Positions 41,724 to 49,648 of a DNA stretch of 64,000 nt are shown here, piece after piece. Under the pieces are notes generated by a model that saw only the letters and a program-made list of their open reading frames with translations, was not told the origin of the DNA and ran no database searches. The stretch spans positions 551,783 through 615,782 of the forward strand of contig QFQP01000001.1 in NCBI GenBank assembly GCA_003243425.1, in the 5' to 3' direction. The position numbers and the translations under genes were made by a program. The DNA comes from Archangium gephyra. GTDB lineage: Bacteria; Myxococcota; Myxococcia; Myxococcales; Myxococcaceae. Numbering within the stretch: position 1 is the stretch's first letter; the number at the start of each line of letters is the position of its first letter.

Positions 41724-42445
41724 GGCAAGGGGGCCCGCTTGATGGTGATGAAGGTGTCTTCGGCCTTCGGTTCATCTGCAGCAGGCGCGTCGGGCGTCGC
41801 CGGCTCGTCGGCTTCCTTCGCGCGCGCGTTGATCTCGTCGTCGGAAAGGAAGCCGACCTTCGCGCCTTCCTTGTTGAGGAAGCGCACCGCGCGCTCCGAG
41901 ATCGCCTTCACCTGCTCGGCGATGGCCGCGGGCACCAGCGCGTGTTCGATCTTGTCCGGGTCGGGGCGCTCGACCACCGCCAGCTCGCCGCTCTCGAGCT
42001 GTTTGGCCTGCGCTTCGGTCAACTCCAGCCGGCGCAGCTTGTTCTTGCGGGTGACGAAATAGAACGGCGTCGCGCCCACGTCGGTCGGCACCGTGTTGGC
42101 GATGACCAGCTCGCGCAGCTGCTTGTCCATCTCGAGCTGCTTGCGCGAGGCCTGACGGTTCGCCTCTTTGCTGCCGGCCATCGGCGGGAGCTTGGGAACA
42201 CGCGCGGCGATCGGCTCGTCGCGCCGCTGAGACGGCCGCTGCGGCGGGCGATCATCGCGGCGCGGAGGCGGCCGATTGTCGTCACGGCGCGGAGGACGAT
42301 TGTCGTCGCGACGTGGGCCGGCATCACTGCGCGGCGGGCGTGGTGCCTGGGGAGGCGGGCGAGCGGCCTTGTCGGCTTCTGCCTTCTTGGCGGCTTCTTC
42401 GGTGACGAGGCCGGCCTTCATCAACTTGTCGCGGAGGCTCTGCAT
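41720..42445 (-). CDS. DUF2058 (YaiL-like) nucleoprotein
   Basis: 241 residues from the ATG at 42445, which gives the family start MQSLRDKLMKAGLVTEEAAK; the longer frame adds 11 residues. Residues about 25-80 are Arg/Pro/Asp-rich (PPRRDDNRPPPRRDD repeats), disordered and basic. KQLEMDKQLRELVIANTVP then FYFVTRKNKLRRLELTEAQA and AIAEQVKAISERAVRFLN match DUF2058, whose members associate with nucleoids or RNA. The expanded basic linker is unusual for the family. Coupled to the EXPERA gene. Confidence 0.8.
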   Translation of the reverse strand: MQSLRDKLMKAGLVTEEAAKKAEADKAARPPPQAPRPPRSDAGPRRDDNRPPRRDDNRPPPRRDDRPPQRPSQRRDEPIAARVPKLPPMAGSKEANRQASRKQLEMDKQLRELVIANTVPTDVGATPFYFVTRKNKLRRLELTEAQAKQLESGELAVVERPDPDKIEHALVPAAIAEQVKAISERAVRFLNKEGAKVGFLSDDEINARAKEADEPATPDAPAADEPKAEDTFITIKRAPLP

Positions 42446-42524
42446 GCGCGCGGGCGTATAGCAGCGCGCGGCCACCAATCCACACTGGCGGCACTACACC
42501 TGCGCATGTAGGTTGCCCCGCCTC

Positions 42525-43541
42525 GTGAAGCGGTCGTTGCTCATCGCCTTGTGCGTCATCGCTGGCTGTAAAGACCCGGTCGACCAGGCCGCGAAGAAAC
42601 GCATCTTCTCGGCTGAAGACCCGCCGCAGGCCGTCGCCGCCGCCAGCCAGAAACTCCCGCCGGAAGAAGCGGCCGAGAACTTCGGCATCTCGCGTCGCAT
42701 TCTCGAAATGGGCGCTGCCGAGACCACCGAGCGCATCGGCCCCCACACGTACACCGCGCAGATCAGCTGGGAGTGGTCGCAGAACGGCAGGAACGTTCGC
42801 CTGAAGGAAGCGCGCGAGCTGCTCTCGGGCCCCGGCGGCGTTTCGGGTGACTTCATCGCCCGCATGTCGAACACCAACGACCAGGGCATCGAAGTGCTGC
42901 GCGTGGGAGGCAAGGTCTTCGCGCGTTCGACCTACGGCCGCGATGGCGCCGGCAAGTTCCGCCAGCGTCTGCGCGACCGCGGCATGGCCGAGCGCGTTCG
43001 CGAAGAGGCCTCGGGCGCGCTGCGCGACTTCGACCAGCTCTTCAACGGGCGCCTCAAGCTCGCCGCGCAGGGCACCTCGACGCTCGAGGGCCGCACCGCG
43101 TGGAAGTACGTCGTCTCGCTCGGTGAACCCGGCAAGGGCCTCGACGAGAAGCTGCCGCCGATTCAGAAGCCCAGGAGCGGCAACGTCGACGCCACCACTG
43201 CGCTTCGTCAGAAGTTCTACGAGTCGCGTGAGCCGCGTTCGCTGACCGGCGAGGTCTACGTCGACGCCGACACCAGCGTGGTCATCAAGTCGCGCCTCGA
43301 CGGCCGCATCGGCGTGAAGGGCGACGAAGGCGACGCGGAGCTGCACCTGGTCATCGAGTCGAACCTCACCGGCATCGGCCGCGCGCCGGCCATCGAAGCG
43401 CCGAAGGAGTTCCTGCCCGACGAAGACAAACCCGACGGTATCGCCGCGGCGTTGACGCGCTTTGGCATCGAGCGGAAGACCGCTGACGGCGGCGTGCCTG
43501 CGACAGGTGGCAACAGCGAGCCTGTCGACGACGCCGAGTAG
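42525..43541 (+). CDS. Lipoprotein of unknown function
   Basis: 338 residues from a GTG at 42525, giving VKRSLLIALCVIAGCKDPV with lipobox IAGC; a TTG at 42513 would add MPRL. The mature part is beta-rich with charged loops: TYTAQISWEWSQNGRNVRLK, RVGGKVFARSTYGRDGAGKF, GRTAWKYVVSLGEPGKGLDE, SLTGEVYVDADTSVVIKSRL and VIESNLTGIGRAPAIEAP. The order resembles LppX/LprG or LolB-like lipid-binding halves, but no signature allows a call. It is divergent from the DUF2058 gene and followed by two hairpins. Confidence 0.65.
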   Translation: MKRSLLIALCVIAGCKDPVDQAAKKRIFSAEDPPQAVAAASQKLPPEEAAENFGISRRILEMGAAETTERIGPHTYTAQISWEWSQNGRNVRLKEARELLSGPGGVSGDFIARMSNTNDQGIEVLRVGGKVFARSTYGRDGAGKFRQRLRDRGMAERVREEASGALRDFDQLFNGRLKLAAQGTSTLEGRTAWKYVVSLGEPGKGLDEKLPPIQKPRSGNVDATTALRQKFYESREPRSLTGEVYVDADTSVVIKSRLDGRIGVKGDEGDAELHLVIESNLTGIGRAPAIEAPKEFLPDEDKPDGIAAALTRFGIERKTADGGVPATGGNSEPVDDAE

Positions 43542-43542
43542 G

Positions 43543-43611
43543 ACTTCAGCACACCCCGTAAGTGACTGAAGTTCGTACGTTTTTCGGCTTCCAGAAATCT
43601 CAGGCCGAAAA
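43543..43611. other. Two inverted repeats downstream of the lipoprotein gene
   Basis: ACTTCAG (43543-43549) pairs perfectly with CTGAAGT (43566-43572), and TTTTCGGC (43581-43588) with GCCGAAAA (43604-43611). Both stems are AT-rich at one end. The second may end the upstream transcript, but the T-run after it is short (ATTT), and it abuts the -35 of the next gene's promoter, so an operator is also possible. Confidence 0.5.
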
Positions 43612-43612
43612 T

Positions 43613-43640
43613 TTGCGGGGTGCCCTTCGATCGCTACACT
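43613..43640 (+). promoter_or_regulatory. Candidate promoter of the 99-residue protein gene
   Basis: TTGCGG (43613-43618) and TACACT (43635-43640) with a 16-base spacer. Transcription would start near 43647, giving a leader of about 63 bases before the ATG at 43710, with AAGGGA about eleven bases upstream of the start. Confidence 0.5.
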
Positions 43641-43709
43641 GCCCAACAGTTGCGGTTCAGCCGAATCGCACATGGCCGGTTGTTCAGTGCCTTGAAAGGG
43701 ACGTGAACC

Positions 43710-44009
43710 ATGGAGCGCAAGAGCAACAGCACGACGGTGGTGACGAAGGAAACGGTCGCCACCGGCCTCAAGACGGTGACCACCACGGCGCGTGAAGAGC
43801 AGGCGTTGCGGATGCGCTACGGCGCGACGGTCGACATGAAGGCGCCGCTGCCGAAGGTGTACGGCAACGACGGTGACCTCGCTGATGAACTCCTGCTCAT
43901 CGAGATGCACCTGCTCCGCGCGGTGAAGGCGCGCAACGGTGCGAACACCACGGTCGCCAGCAAGTCGGACGTGAAGTCGAAGATCGCCGCCCGGCTCGGA
44001 AAGAAGTGA
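43710..44009 (+). CDS. Small hypothetical protein, 99 residues
   Basis: Begins MERKSNSTTVVTKETVATGL and ends KSDVKSKIAARLGKK. The first 40 residues are Thr/Val/Lys-rich and polar; the middle DLADELLLIEMHLLRAVKAR is a probable amphipathic helix; the C-terminus is basic. No signal, no membrane segment, no known family. The clear ribosome site and promoter make expression likely. 150 bases after it before the next gene hold nothing I can name. Confidence 0.6.
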   Translation: MERKSNSTTVVTKETVATGLKTVTTTAREEQALRMRYGATVDMKAPLPKVYGNDGDLADELLLIEMHLLRAVKARNGANTTVASKSDVKSKIAARLGKK

Positions 44010-44158
44010 CTGCAGTCAGTGCGACGTGACGTGCACGGTCTCGGGGGCCGCGCGGCGTCGGCAGTTGAGTGGTGAGGGCGAGCAAACGAGACGCGCGTGA
44101 GCTTCGAGGCTCCGTGCCCGTGCACCCGCCTGCGGCTGACGCGTGCTCGCGCGCCGCT

Positions 44159-45682
44159 TCACAGTCCCATGACCGCGACGCGATCGTTCGCAGCGGCGAG
44201 CGGGTTCAGGTCTTCGGTGCCGTAGCTCCTGGCGATGACCGCCGCATCGTCACGCTGTCCGCGGCTCGCGAGATCGACGAGCCAGCGACCGGTCGCCGGG
44301 TTTCTCCAGAAGTCTTCGTTGAAGCGCTCGCGCAGCTCTCTGCGGAAGACGAGCTCGAGCGCGTACGCGTCGAGCGTGAGCGCCGCGTCGTTGTTCACGT
44401 CGGCTTCGAACACGCCGAAGCCTCGCGGGGCTTCGACGCCCAGCGCCGTCGAGGTGCGCGAGACGTACTCGTCGTCGAGCCCGCTCACCGCGCCGCGCTT
44501 CGATGCTTCGAGCGAGAAGTCACTGAGCGCCGCCGCACGTCGCAGCGCCGTCAGCTGACGGAACGCGAACGCCCGCGCGGCTTCTCTCGCCTGACTCGCG
44601 GTGAGCCGCAGGTAGCGCTTCAACCAGCCTTCATCGAGCAGACACGATTCGAAGAGCAGGCCCACCGCCTGGAGCACGGCGCTGTCACCGAGGCGACGTT
44701 CGACGAAGGGCAGGGTGCGGCCGACGTTCGCGCGGTGCAGCGCGAGGCCCCAGTTCGACAGCCATGTCGCGTAGGTCTCGATGCCCATGTCGGGCGCGAG
44801 GAGTAGACGAATCTGGTCGGGCACGCGCAGCTCGAAGACGTGCTGCGTCGAGGCGTTTCGTGAGTCGGTATCGACGGTGAGCCGGCCATCGGCGTTGGGG
44901 CTCAGGTTCAAGTCGGTGAGCGTGCGGCTGACCGCGTGCTGAAGATCTTCGCGACGGAACGACTCGAACAGCCACGGGGCCAGCGTCGCGCGTTCGGCGT
45001 CGTGGAAACGGGCGGTGCGCGCGGTGAGCTGCGGGTCGACCTTCTTGAGCGCGTAGCCGAGCAGGTCCGCGTGCGCGGCCGCGGTGGCGTTCAACATCGC
45101 GCGCGCGTGCTCGAGTCTCGGCGCGATCGCGCGACCGTGCAGCACTTCGAGGTACGACTCCGGCGTGAGCTTGAGCGCGTGAAGCGCTTCGATGCCGAGG
45201 TCCAGCTGATGCGCGGCGGTCGACGGGTTTGCAGTCAGTTGCAGGCTGAGCTCCGAGGCGAGCGCCAGTCGCGATTCACGTGACGCGAGCTTCGGCAGCT
45301 CGCGGCTTGCCTCCAGGGGCGTCCACGTCTTTGCCGCGGCGAAGAACGTGTGGCTCTCGACGAAGTGCGCCCGCTTCGCGGTGGCCTCTTCACGCTGCGC
45401 TTCGACGAAGGCGCGCGCGAGGTGGCGCTTGAGCAACGTGAGCCGCGCGCGTTTCGCTTCGTCCACGCGTGGGCTGTCGACGACCTCGTTCACTGCCTGC
45501 CACGCGTCCTGCCGCTTCAGCTCGCCCAATTCGTCGAGTCGAGGAACATCGCGCTGCGTGCCAGAGGCGACTCGCCACGCGCGGGTCGCTCGTTGAAAGA
45601 ACTGTTCATCGAGGCGTTCGACGAGGGCATTGAGTGAGAGCTCCACGGCGGTGATTGCCGCGCATGTGAGCGAACTCGTCAA
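44159..45682 (-). CDS. Peptidase M3-like protein lacking the zinc site
   Basis: 507 residues from ATG 45682; a GTG at 45646 would give 495. The architecture is that of helical M3/M2-type metallopeptidases: long helical N-domain, then VPDQIRLLLAPDMGIETYAT, a motif helix, and RTLPFVERRLGDSAVLQAVG with LLFESCLLDEGWLKRY, the usual sequence after the metal helix. The HExxH motif is replaced: at 309-313 the residues are S-N-W-G-L (normally H-E-x-G-H), with ALH following as in active enzymes, and the downstream Glu ligand is Gln338. All zinc-binding and catalytic residues are lost while the scaffold is kept. It is probably a non-enzymatic peptide-binding or regulatory protein; alignment is by eye. 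Confidence 0.65.
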   Translation of the reverse strand: MTSSLTCAAITAVELSLNALVERLDEQFFQRATRAWRVASGTQRDVPRLDELGELKRQDAWQAVNEVVDSPRVDEAKRARLTLLKRHLARAFVEAQREEATAKRAHFVESHTFFAAAKTWTPLEASRELPKLASRESRLALASELSLQLTANPSTAAHQLDLGIEALHALKLTPESYLEVLHGRAIAPRLEHARAMLNATAAAHADLLGYALKKVDPQLTARTARFHDAERATLAPWLFESFRREDLQHAVSRTLTDLNLSPNADGRLTVDTDSRNASTQHVFELRVPDQIRLLLAPDMGIETYATWLSNWGLALHRANVGRTLPFVERRLGDSAVLQAVGLLFESCLLDEGWLKRYLRLTASQAREAARAFAFRQLTALRRAAALSDFSLEASKRGAVSGLDDEYVSRTSTALGVEAPRGFGVFEADVNNDAALTLDAYALELVFRRELRERFNEDFWRNPATGRWLVDLASRGQRDDAAVIARSYGTEDLNPLAAANDRVAVMGL

Positions 45683-45713
45683 CTGGTCGAGCGTGGGGAG
45701 TTACAGTGTGGGA

Positions 45714-46433
45714 ATGCTGCTCCTGCTTCCGCTGCTCCTCACCGCCAATCCGATCTCGACCCACATCAAGGGCTTCGACAAACCGAGGAAAGAACAGCGC
45801 GGCACGCTCGGCCCCAGCCAACTGGCCGAGGGGAAAGTCACCGTCCACTGCGTCGACGTGGGCGGCTGGTGGCTCTCGGAGCTGAACGACCCGGGGCACA
45901 AAGGTGCGGTGGCGGTGTGGATGAAGAAGAAGACCGGCGACGCCATTCCCTGTGACGGCAATGACGAGGGCGCGGTTCACCTCGCAGGTGCCGAGGGCTT
46001 CGGTCACTTCGCGGGCACGCGCGGCGAGTTCGTGTTCATCACCAGCGCCGACGCCTTCGGGGACCGCGCGAGTCTGCGTGTGTACTCGCTGCGCGACGGA
46101 AACCAGGTCTACGAAACCGAGTTCAGCCTCGACGCGCCGGCCTCCCTGCACGGCGACGGCAAGTCGACGACCTTCAAGTTTCACGTCGCCATCGCCGCGA
46201 CCTGCGAGCCGAAAGGTGAAGACGCCGCCTCGTGCTGGAAGCAGCTTCGTGAGTCGGCGCACGTCCCCGAGTCGCTCGACATCAAGGCCCCGCCCTGCGA
46301 CGCCGTCTTCAAGGGTAAGGGACCGATGGCGGGCACGACGCTGATCTCGCTGCCTGCCGAGGTCGAGCTCTCGGCGTCGCGAACGCCCCTCAGGTTCCGC
46401 GCGGGCGCGGCGACGTGCGCGGAATCGCCCTGA
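45714..46433 (+). CDS. Exported hypothetical protein
   Basis: 239 residues from the ATG at 45714, which gives a signal-like MLLLLPLLLTANPIST. The mature part has strand-rich sequence (KVTVHCVDVGGWWLSELNDP, GAVAVWMKKKTGD, GEFVFITSADAFGDRASLRVY, STTFKFHVAIAATCEPKGED) and six or so cysteines, so disulphides are likely. LRFRAGAATCAESP ends it. No family recognised. Divergent from the M3-like gene; the two starts are 31 bases apart, and 40 bases separate it from the carboxylesterase gene. Confidence 0.6.
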   Translation: MLLLLPLLLTANPISTHIKGFDKPRKEQRGTLGPSQLAEGKVTVHCVDVGGWWLSELNDPGHKGAVAVWMKKKTGDAIPCDGNDEGAVHLAGAEGFGHFAGTRGEFVFITSADAFGDRASLRVYSLRDGNQVYETEFSLDAPASLHGDGKSTTFKFHVAIAATCEPKGEDAASCWKQLRESAHVPESLDIKAPPCDAVFKGKGPMAGTTLISLPAEVELSASRTPLRFRAGAATCAESP

Positions 46434-46473
46434 TTCCCGCAACTGGAGCCCACCAGCCGGGTTGAGAGCGGTC

Positions 46474-48072
46474 ATGCGCGCCCATCTGCTCGTCGGTCTG
46501 GTCGTCTGTGCCGGTTGTTCGCCACTGCCGCTCCCGGAGGAGGTGGATTCCGGCGTCGTCGATGCAGGCGTTGCCGGGTGCGGCGCCGACCTCGCGCTCA
46601 CCGCAGAGCTCGCGCTGACCGAGCGCGGCGTGGTGCGCGGCGTCGTCGCTGGCGACGGCTCCACCAGCTTTCGTGGCATTCCGTACGTGAAGCCGCCCGT
46701 CGGTGCGCTCCGCTGGCGCGCGCCGGAGACTGATTCGACCTGTTGGAGCGGGGTTCGCGACGCGACGCAGTGGGCCCCCGTGTGTCCCCAACTCGAGCAG
46801 CAACAGGGCAGCGCGTTCGACGCCGGTGCTCCCATTCGTGGTGAGGAAGATTGCCTGACGCTCAACGTGTTCAAGCCCACCGCGACCGACGGTGGCCTGC
46901 CGGTGATGGTCTTCATTCATGGCGGCGGAAACACCGGTGGTTCAGCCTCGGAGGAGATTGGTGCGACCGGGGTGAAGCTGTACGACGGCAACCTCCTCGC
47001 GGTGCGCGGCGGCGTCGTCGTGGTGACGATGCAATACCGCGTCGGCGCGCTCGGTTACCTCACCTTGCCGATGCTCGACGATGCGGCCGGTGTGTCGGGC
47101 AACTACGGCCTGCTCGACCAGCAGGCGGCCTTGAAGTGGGTGCAGCGGAACATCGCCAACTTCGGCGGCGACCCTTCGAAGGTGCTGCTGTTCGGTGAGA
47201 GCGCGGGTGCGGTGAACACCTGCATGCAGCTGGCGTCTCCCGGCTCGGCGGGCCTCTTTCACCGGGCCATCATTCAGAGCGGTTCGTGCACCGCGCTCAC
47301 CGCGGCCGAAAAGAAATCGGAAGGCGCCGAGTGGCTGGCGTCGACCTCGTGCACCGATGCCGCCTGTCTGCGCGCCATGACCCCGGAGCAGTTGATTCGC
47401 ACGTACCCCGTTCCGGTGAACGTGGGCAGTCGCCGGCCGCCGGTGAGCTGGAACCCGAACGTCGATGGCGTGGTGCTGCCGCGGAATCCGCTCGAGGCGC
47501 TTCGTGACGGTGAAGGTCACGACGTTCCGGTCATCGTCGGCCACAACACCGACGAGACGAACCTGTCGATGCCGCTCATCACCACCGAAGCTGAATACCG
47601 CGCGGCGTTGGCCACGCTCGCAGGGCCAGCGCTGGTCGACCCCATCATCGCGCGGTACCCGGTCGCGACGTACGGCTCGCCGCGCAAGGCGCTGGTGCAG
47701 GTGACCACCGACATCTTCTTCGGCTGCCAGGCTCGACTGTCTTCACGTGCGGCCGCTCACGGCTCGACGTCGTACCGATACCTCTTCTCTCGTGCGCCGC
47801 AGGCGGCGCGCGGGGCATTCCACGGCGTGGAGCTCGCATACGTCTTCCAGCGCATGTCGGCGGGCAGCGCAGCGGATCTCGCGGTCGAAGCGACGATGCT
47901 CGAGGAGTGGACTCGCTTCGCGAAGACGGGCGCGCCCTCGTGGGCAGCCGCGTCGGCGAGTGAACCGCTCTTCGTCATCGACGCACCGACCAGCAGCGTG
48001 AACGCCTGGCGCAACGCGGAGTGCGACTTCTTCGAGTCGCTCGGGGGCGTCTCGATTCTTCCGCCTCCGTGA
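46474..48072 (+). CDS. Type B carboxylesterase lipoprotein
   Basis: 532 residues from the ATG at 46474. Lipobox VCAGCS anchors it at Cys15. The alpha/beta-hydrolase landmarks of the carboxylesterase/cholinesterase family are present: FRGIPYVKPPVGALRW, EEDCLTLNVFKP, oxyanion FIHGGGN (149-153), the nucleophile in LLFGESAGAVNT (Ser243), and the catalytic His in GAFHGVELAYVF near residue 445. The acid residue is likely the Asp/Glu in VGHNTDETN. It hydrolyses carboxylic esters at the cell surface or periplasm; substrate unknown. It is convergent with the LysR gene. Confidence 0.9.
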   Translation: MRAHLLVGLVVCAGCSPLPLPEEVDSGVVDAGVAGCGADLALTAELALTERGVVRGVVAGDGSTSFRGIPYVKPPVGALRWRAPETDSTCWSGVRDATQWAPVCPQLEQQQGSAFDAGAPIRGEEDCLTLNVFKPTATDGGLPVMVFIHGGGNTGGSASEEIGATGVKLYDGNLLAVRGGVVVVTMQYRVGALGYLTLPMLDDAAGVSGNYGLLDQQAALKWVQRNIANFGGDPSKVLLFGESAGAVNTCMQLASPGSAGLFHRAIIQSGSCTALTAAEKKSEGAEWLASTSCTDAACLRAMTPEQLIRTYPVPVNVGSRRPPVSWNPNVDGVVLPRNPLEALRDGEGHDVPVIVGHNTDETNLSMPLITTEAEYRAALATLAGPALVDPIIARYPVATYGSPRKALVQVTTDIFFGCQARLSSRAAAHGSTSYRYLFSRAPQAARGAFHGVELAYVFQRMSAGSAADLAVEATMLEEWTRFAKTGAPSWAAASASEPLFVIDAPTSSVNAWRNAECDFFESLGGVSILPPP

Positions 48073-48073
48073 C

Positions 48074-48952
48074 TCAGGCCAGGGCCGTGAACGCGGCTTC
48101 AAGCGCTACATAGACGGCGGCGACGCGGGGAACCCGGCGCAACGTACGCGGTGTCACCAGGTACAGGTCGAGCGGAGGCGGCGCCGGAACACCGGCGGGT
48201 CGCGGCACCACTGCCAGCTCGAGCTCCTTCGCCAGGTGCGTCGGCAGCACGGCCACTCCGAGGCCGAAGCGCACGGCCTCGACCTGCGCGTGGAACGAGT
48301 TCGTCGACAGCCGCGCGTCGTGCGGCGCGTGCTTCTCGCGCCAGCCCTCTTCCTGAATGTCGGCGCCCGGCAGCCACATCGTCACGAATGGCCACTGACT
48401 CAACGGCAGCTTCTTGAGCTTCTTCGCCAGCGAAGGCCTCGCGAGCACTTCGGTCGTCATTCGCGCGATGCGCCGGGTGACGAGGTCTCCGCTGGGCGTC
48501 AGAAAGAAGCGCAGCGCGATCTCCGCTTCCCTGCGCCCGAGGTCGGCGGACGTGTTGCCGATGACGAGGTCGAGCTTCAACTTCGGGAACTGCTTCATCA
48601 GCCCCGGGAGCACGTGTGGAATCACGAACACGTCGGCCAGGGTCTCCGTGAGCGCGATTCGCACCAGCCCGTCGATCTCGTGCTCCGTCTTCGTGGCGGC
48701 GTCGCCCACGCGGGTGAGCGCGTTGGCCATCTGCTCGGCTTCGCGCCGCACGTCCTCCCCCAGCCGGGTCAGCTTGAGCCCCGACGCGGTTCGGTCGAAC
48801 AACGCGCCGCCGAGCAACTCCTCGAGGTTCGCCACGCGCCGGCTCACCGTGGACTGCTGCGTCTTCAGGGCCCGGGCTGCGGCGCCGAAGCCACCACGCT
48901 GCGCTGCCGCGAGGAAGTATCGCAGGTCGTCCCAGTCGAATTGCTCATGCAT
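48074..48952 (-). CDS. LysR family transcriptional regulator
   Basis: 292 residues from the ATG at 48952 (an upstream ATG at 48976 adds eight). HTH: DWDDLRYFLAAAQRGGFGAA, LKTQQSTVSRRVANLEELLG, LTRLGEDVRREAEQM. Effector domain: IVRIALTETLADVFVIP-like LVRIALTETLADVFVIPHVL, DLVIGNTSADLGRREAEIAL, VEAVRFGLGVAVLPTHLAK. Closest in style to LysR proteins that control a divergent oxidoreductase. The start codon lies inside the dyad at 48947-48973, so it probably represses itself. Confidence 0.92.
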   Translation of the reverse strand: MHEQFDWDDLRYFLAAAQRGGFGAAARALKTQQSTVSRRVANLEELLGGALFDRTASGLKLTRLGEDVRREAEQMANALTRVGDAATKTEHEIDGLVRIALTETLADVFVIPHVLPGLMKQFPKLKLDLVIGNTSADLGRREAEIALRFFLTPSGDLVTRRIARMTTEVLARPSLAKKLKKLPLSQWPFVTMWLPGADIQEEGWREKHAPHDARLSTNSFHAQVEAVRFGLGVAVLPTHLAKELELAVVPRPAGVPAPPPLDLYLVTPRTLRRVPRVAAVYVALEAAFTALA

Positions 48953-48973
48953 GGGTGCATGTCTGCCATGCAT
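48947..48973. promoter_or_regulatory. Candidate LysR operator between divergent genes
   Basis: ATGCATGG (48947-48954) and CCATGCAT (48966-48973) are perfect inverted arms separated by 11 bases, the classic T-N11-A-like layout of LysR sites, inside the 66-base gap of the divergent LysR/oxidoreductase pair. The dyad covers the LysR start codon. A third TGCAT lies in the spacer. Confidence 0.5.
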
Positions 48974-49018
48974 CAATCGTCAGGGCGAGCAGACGCATGG
49001 CTGCGTACTCATTCGCGC

Positions 49019-49648
49019 ATGACCATCGTGACCCTGTTGACCGCACACCCCCTGAAGGACTCGTTCAATCACGCCCTCGCCGATGCCTGGCAGCGCGGCG
49101 CTGAAGCGGCAGGCGCCACCGTCCGTCGCTTCGACGCCACCGAGCTGCAGTTCGACCATGTGTTGCGCGGCGCCTACCGGAACCCGACGCCTGACGAGCC
49201 GGACCTCGCGAAGGTGCGCGCCGCGTTCAACGAGTCGTCGCACGTGACGTGGGTCTTCCCGACGTGGTGGGCGGGCATGCCCGGGCCGCTCAAGTCGCTC
49301 ATCGACCGCCTGCTGCTGCCGCGTTGGAGCTTCCGCTTCGAAGACGGTCAGTTGCTGCCCGAAGGGCTCTTGAAGGGGCGCTCGAGCCGCTACGTGACGA
49401 CCATGGACACCCCGAGCCTCTGGTACCGGATTCTGCAGCACGACGCGCTCGCGGGCAGCTTCGGGCGCGGCACGTTGAGCTTCGTGGGCTTCAAGCCCAT
49501 CGAGCGCACGCTGCTGTTCGGCGTTCGCACCATGAAGGAGCCGGTGCGGGCGAAATGGCTGCGGCGGCTGGAGGCCGAGGGCTTCGCCGACGTGAAGCGC
49601 ATCGTCGGTCGCTTGCCGGCGAACGTTGAGGTACGCGGCGGTGCATGA
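49019..49648 (+). CDS. Flavodoxin-fold NAD(P)H-dependent oxidoreductase
   Basis: 209 residues from the ATG at 49019; longer in-frame frames are shadows of the LysR gene. MTIVTLLTAHPLKDSFNHAL begins the flavodoxin-like fold, and VFPTWWAGMPGPLKSLIDRL is the FMN/FAD-binding signature of the KefF/MdaB/NQO group, with LLPEGLLKGRSSRYVTTMDT after it. It probably reduces quinones or nitro/azo compounds with NAD(P)H. Divergent from a LysR regulator, a common arrangement for such stress-response enzymes. The stop overlaps the RluA-type gene by four bases. Confidence 0.88.
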   Translation: MTIVTLLTAHPLKDSFNHALADAWQRGAEAAGATVRRFDATELQFDHVLRGAYRNPTPDEPDLAKVRAAFNESSHVTWVFPTWWAGMPGPLKSLIDRLLLPRWSFRFEDGQLLPEGLLKGRSSRYVTTMDTPSLWYRILQHDALAGSFGRGTLSFVGFKPIERTLLFGVRTMKEPVRAKWLRRLEAEGFADVKRIVGRLPANVEVRGGA

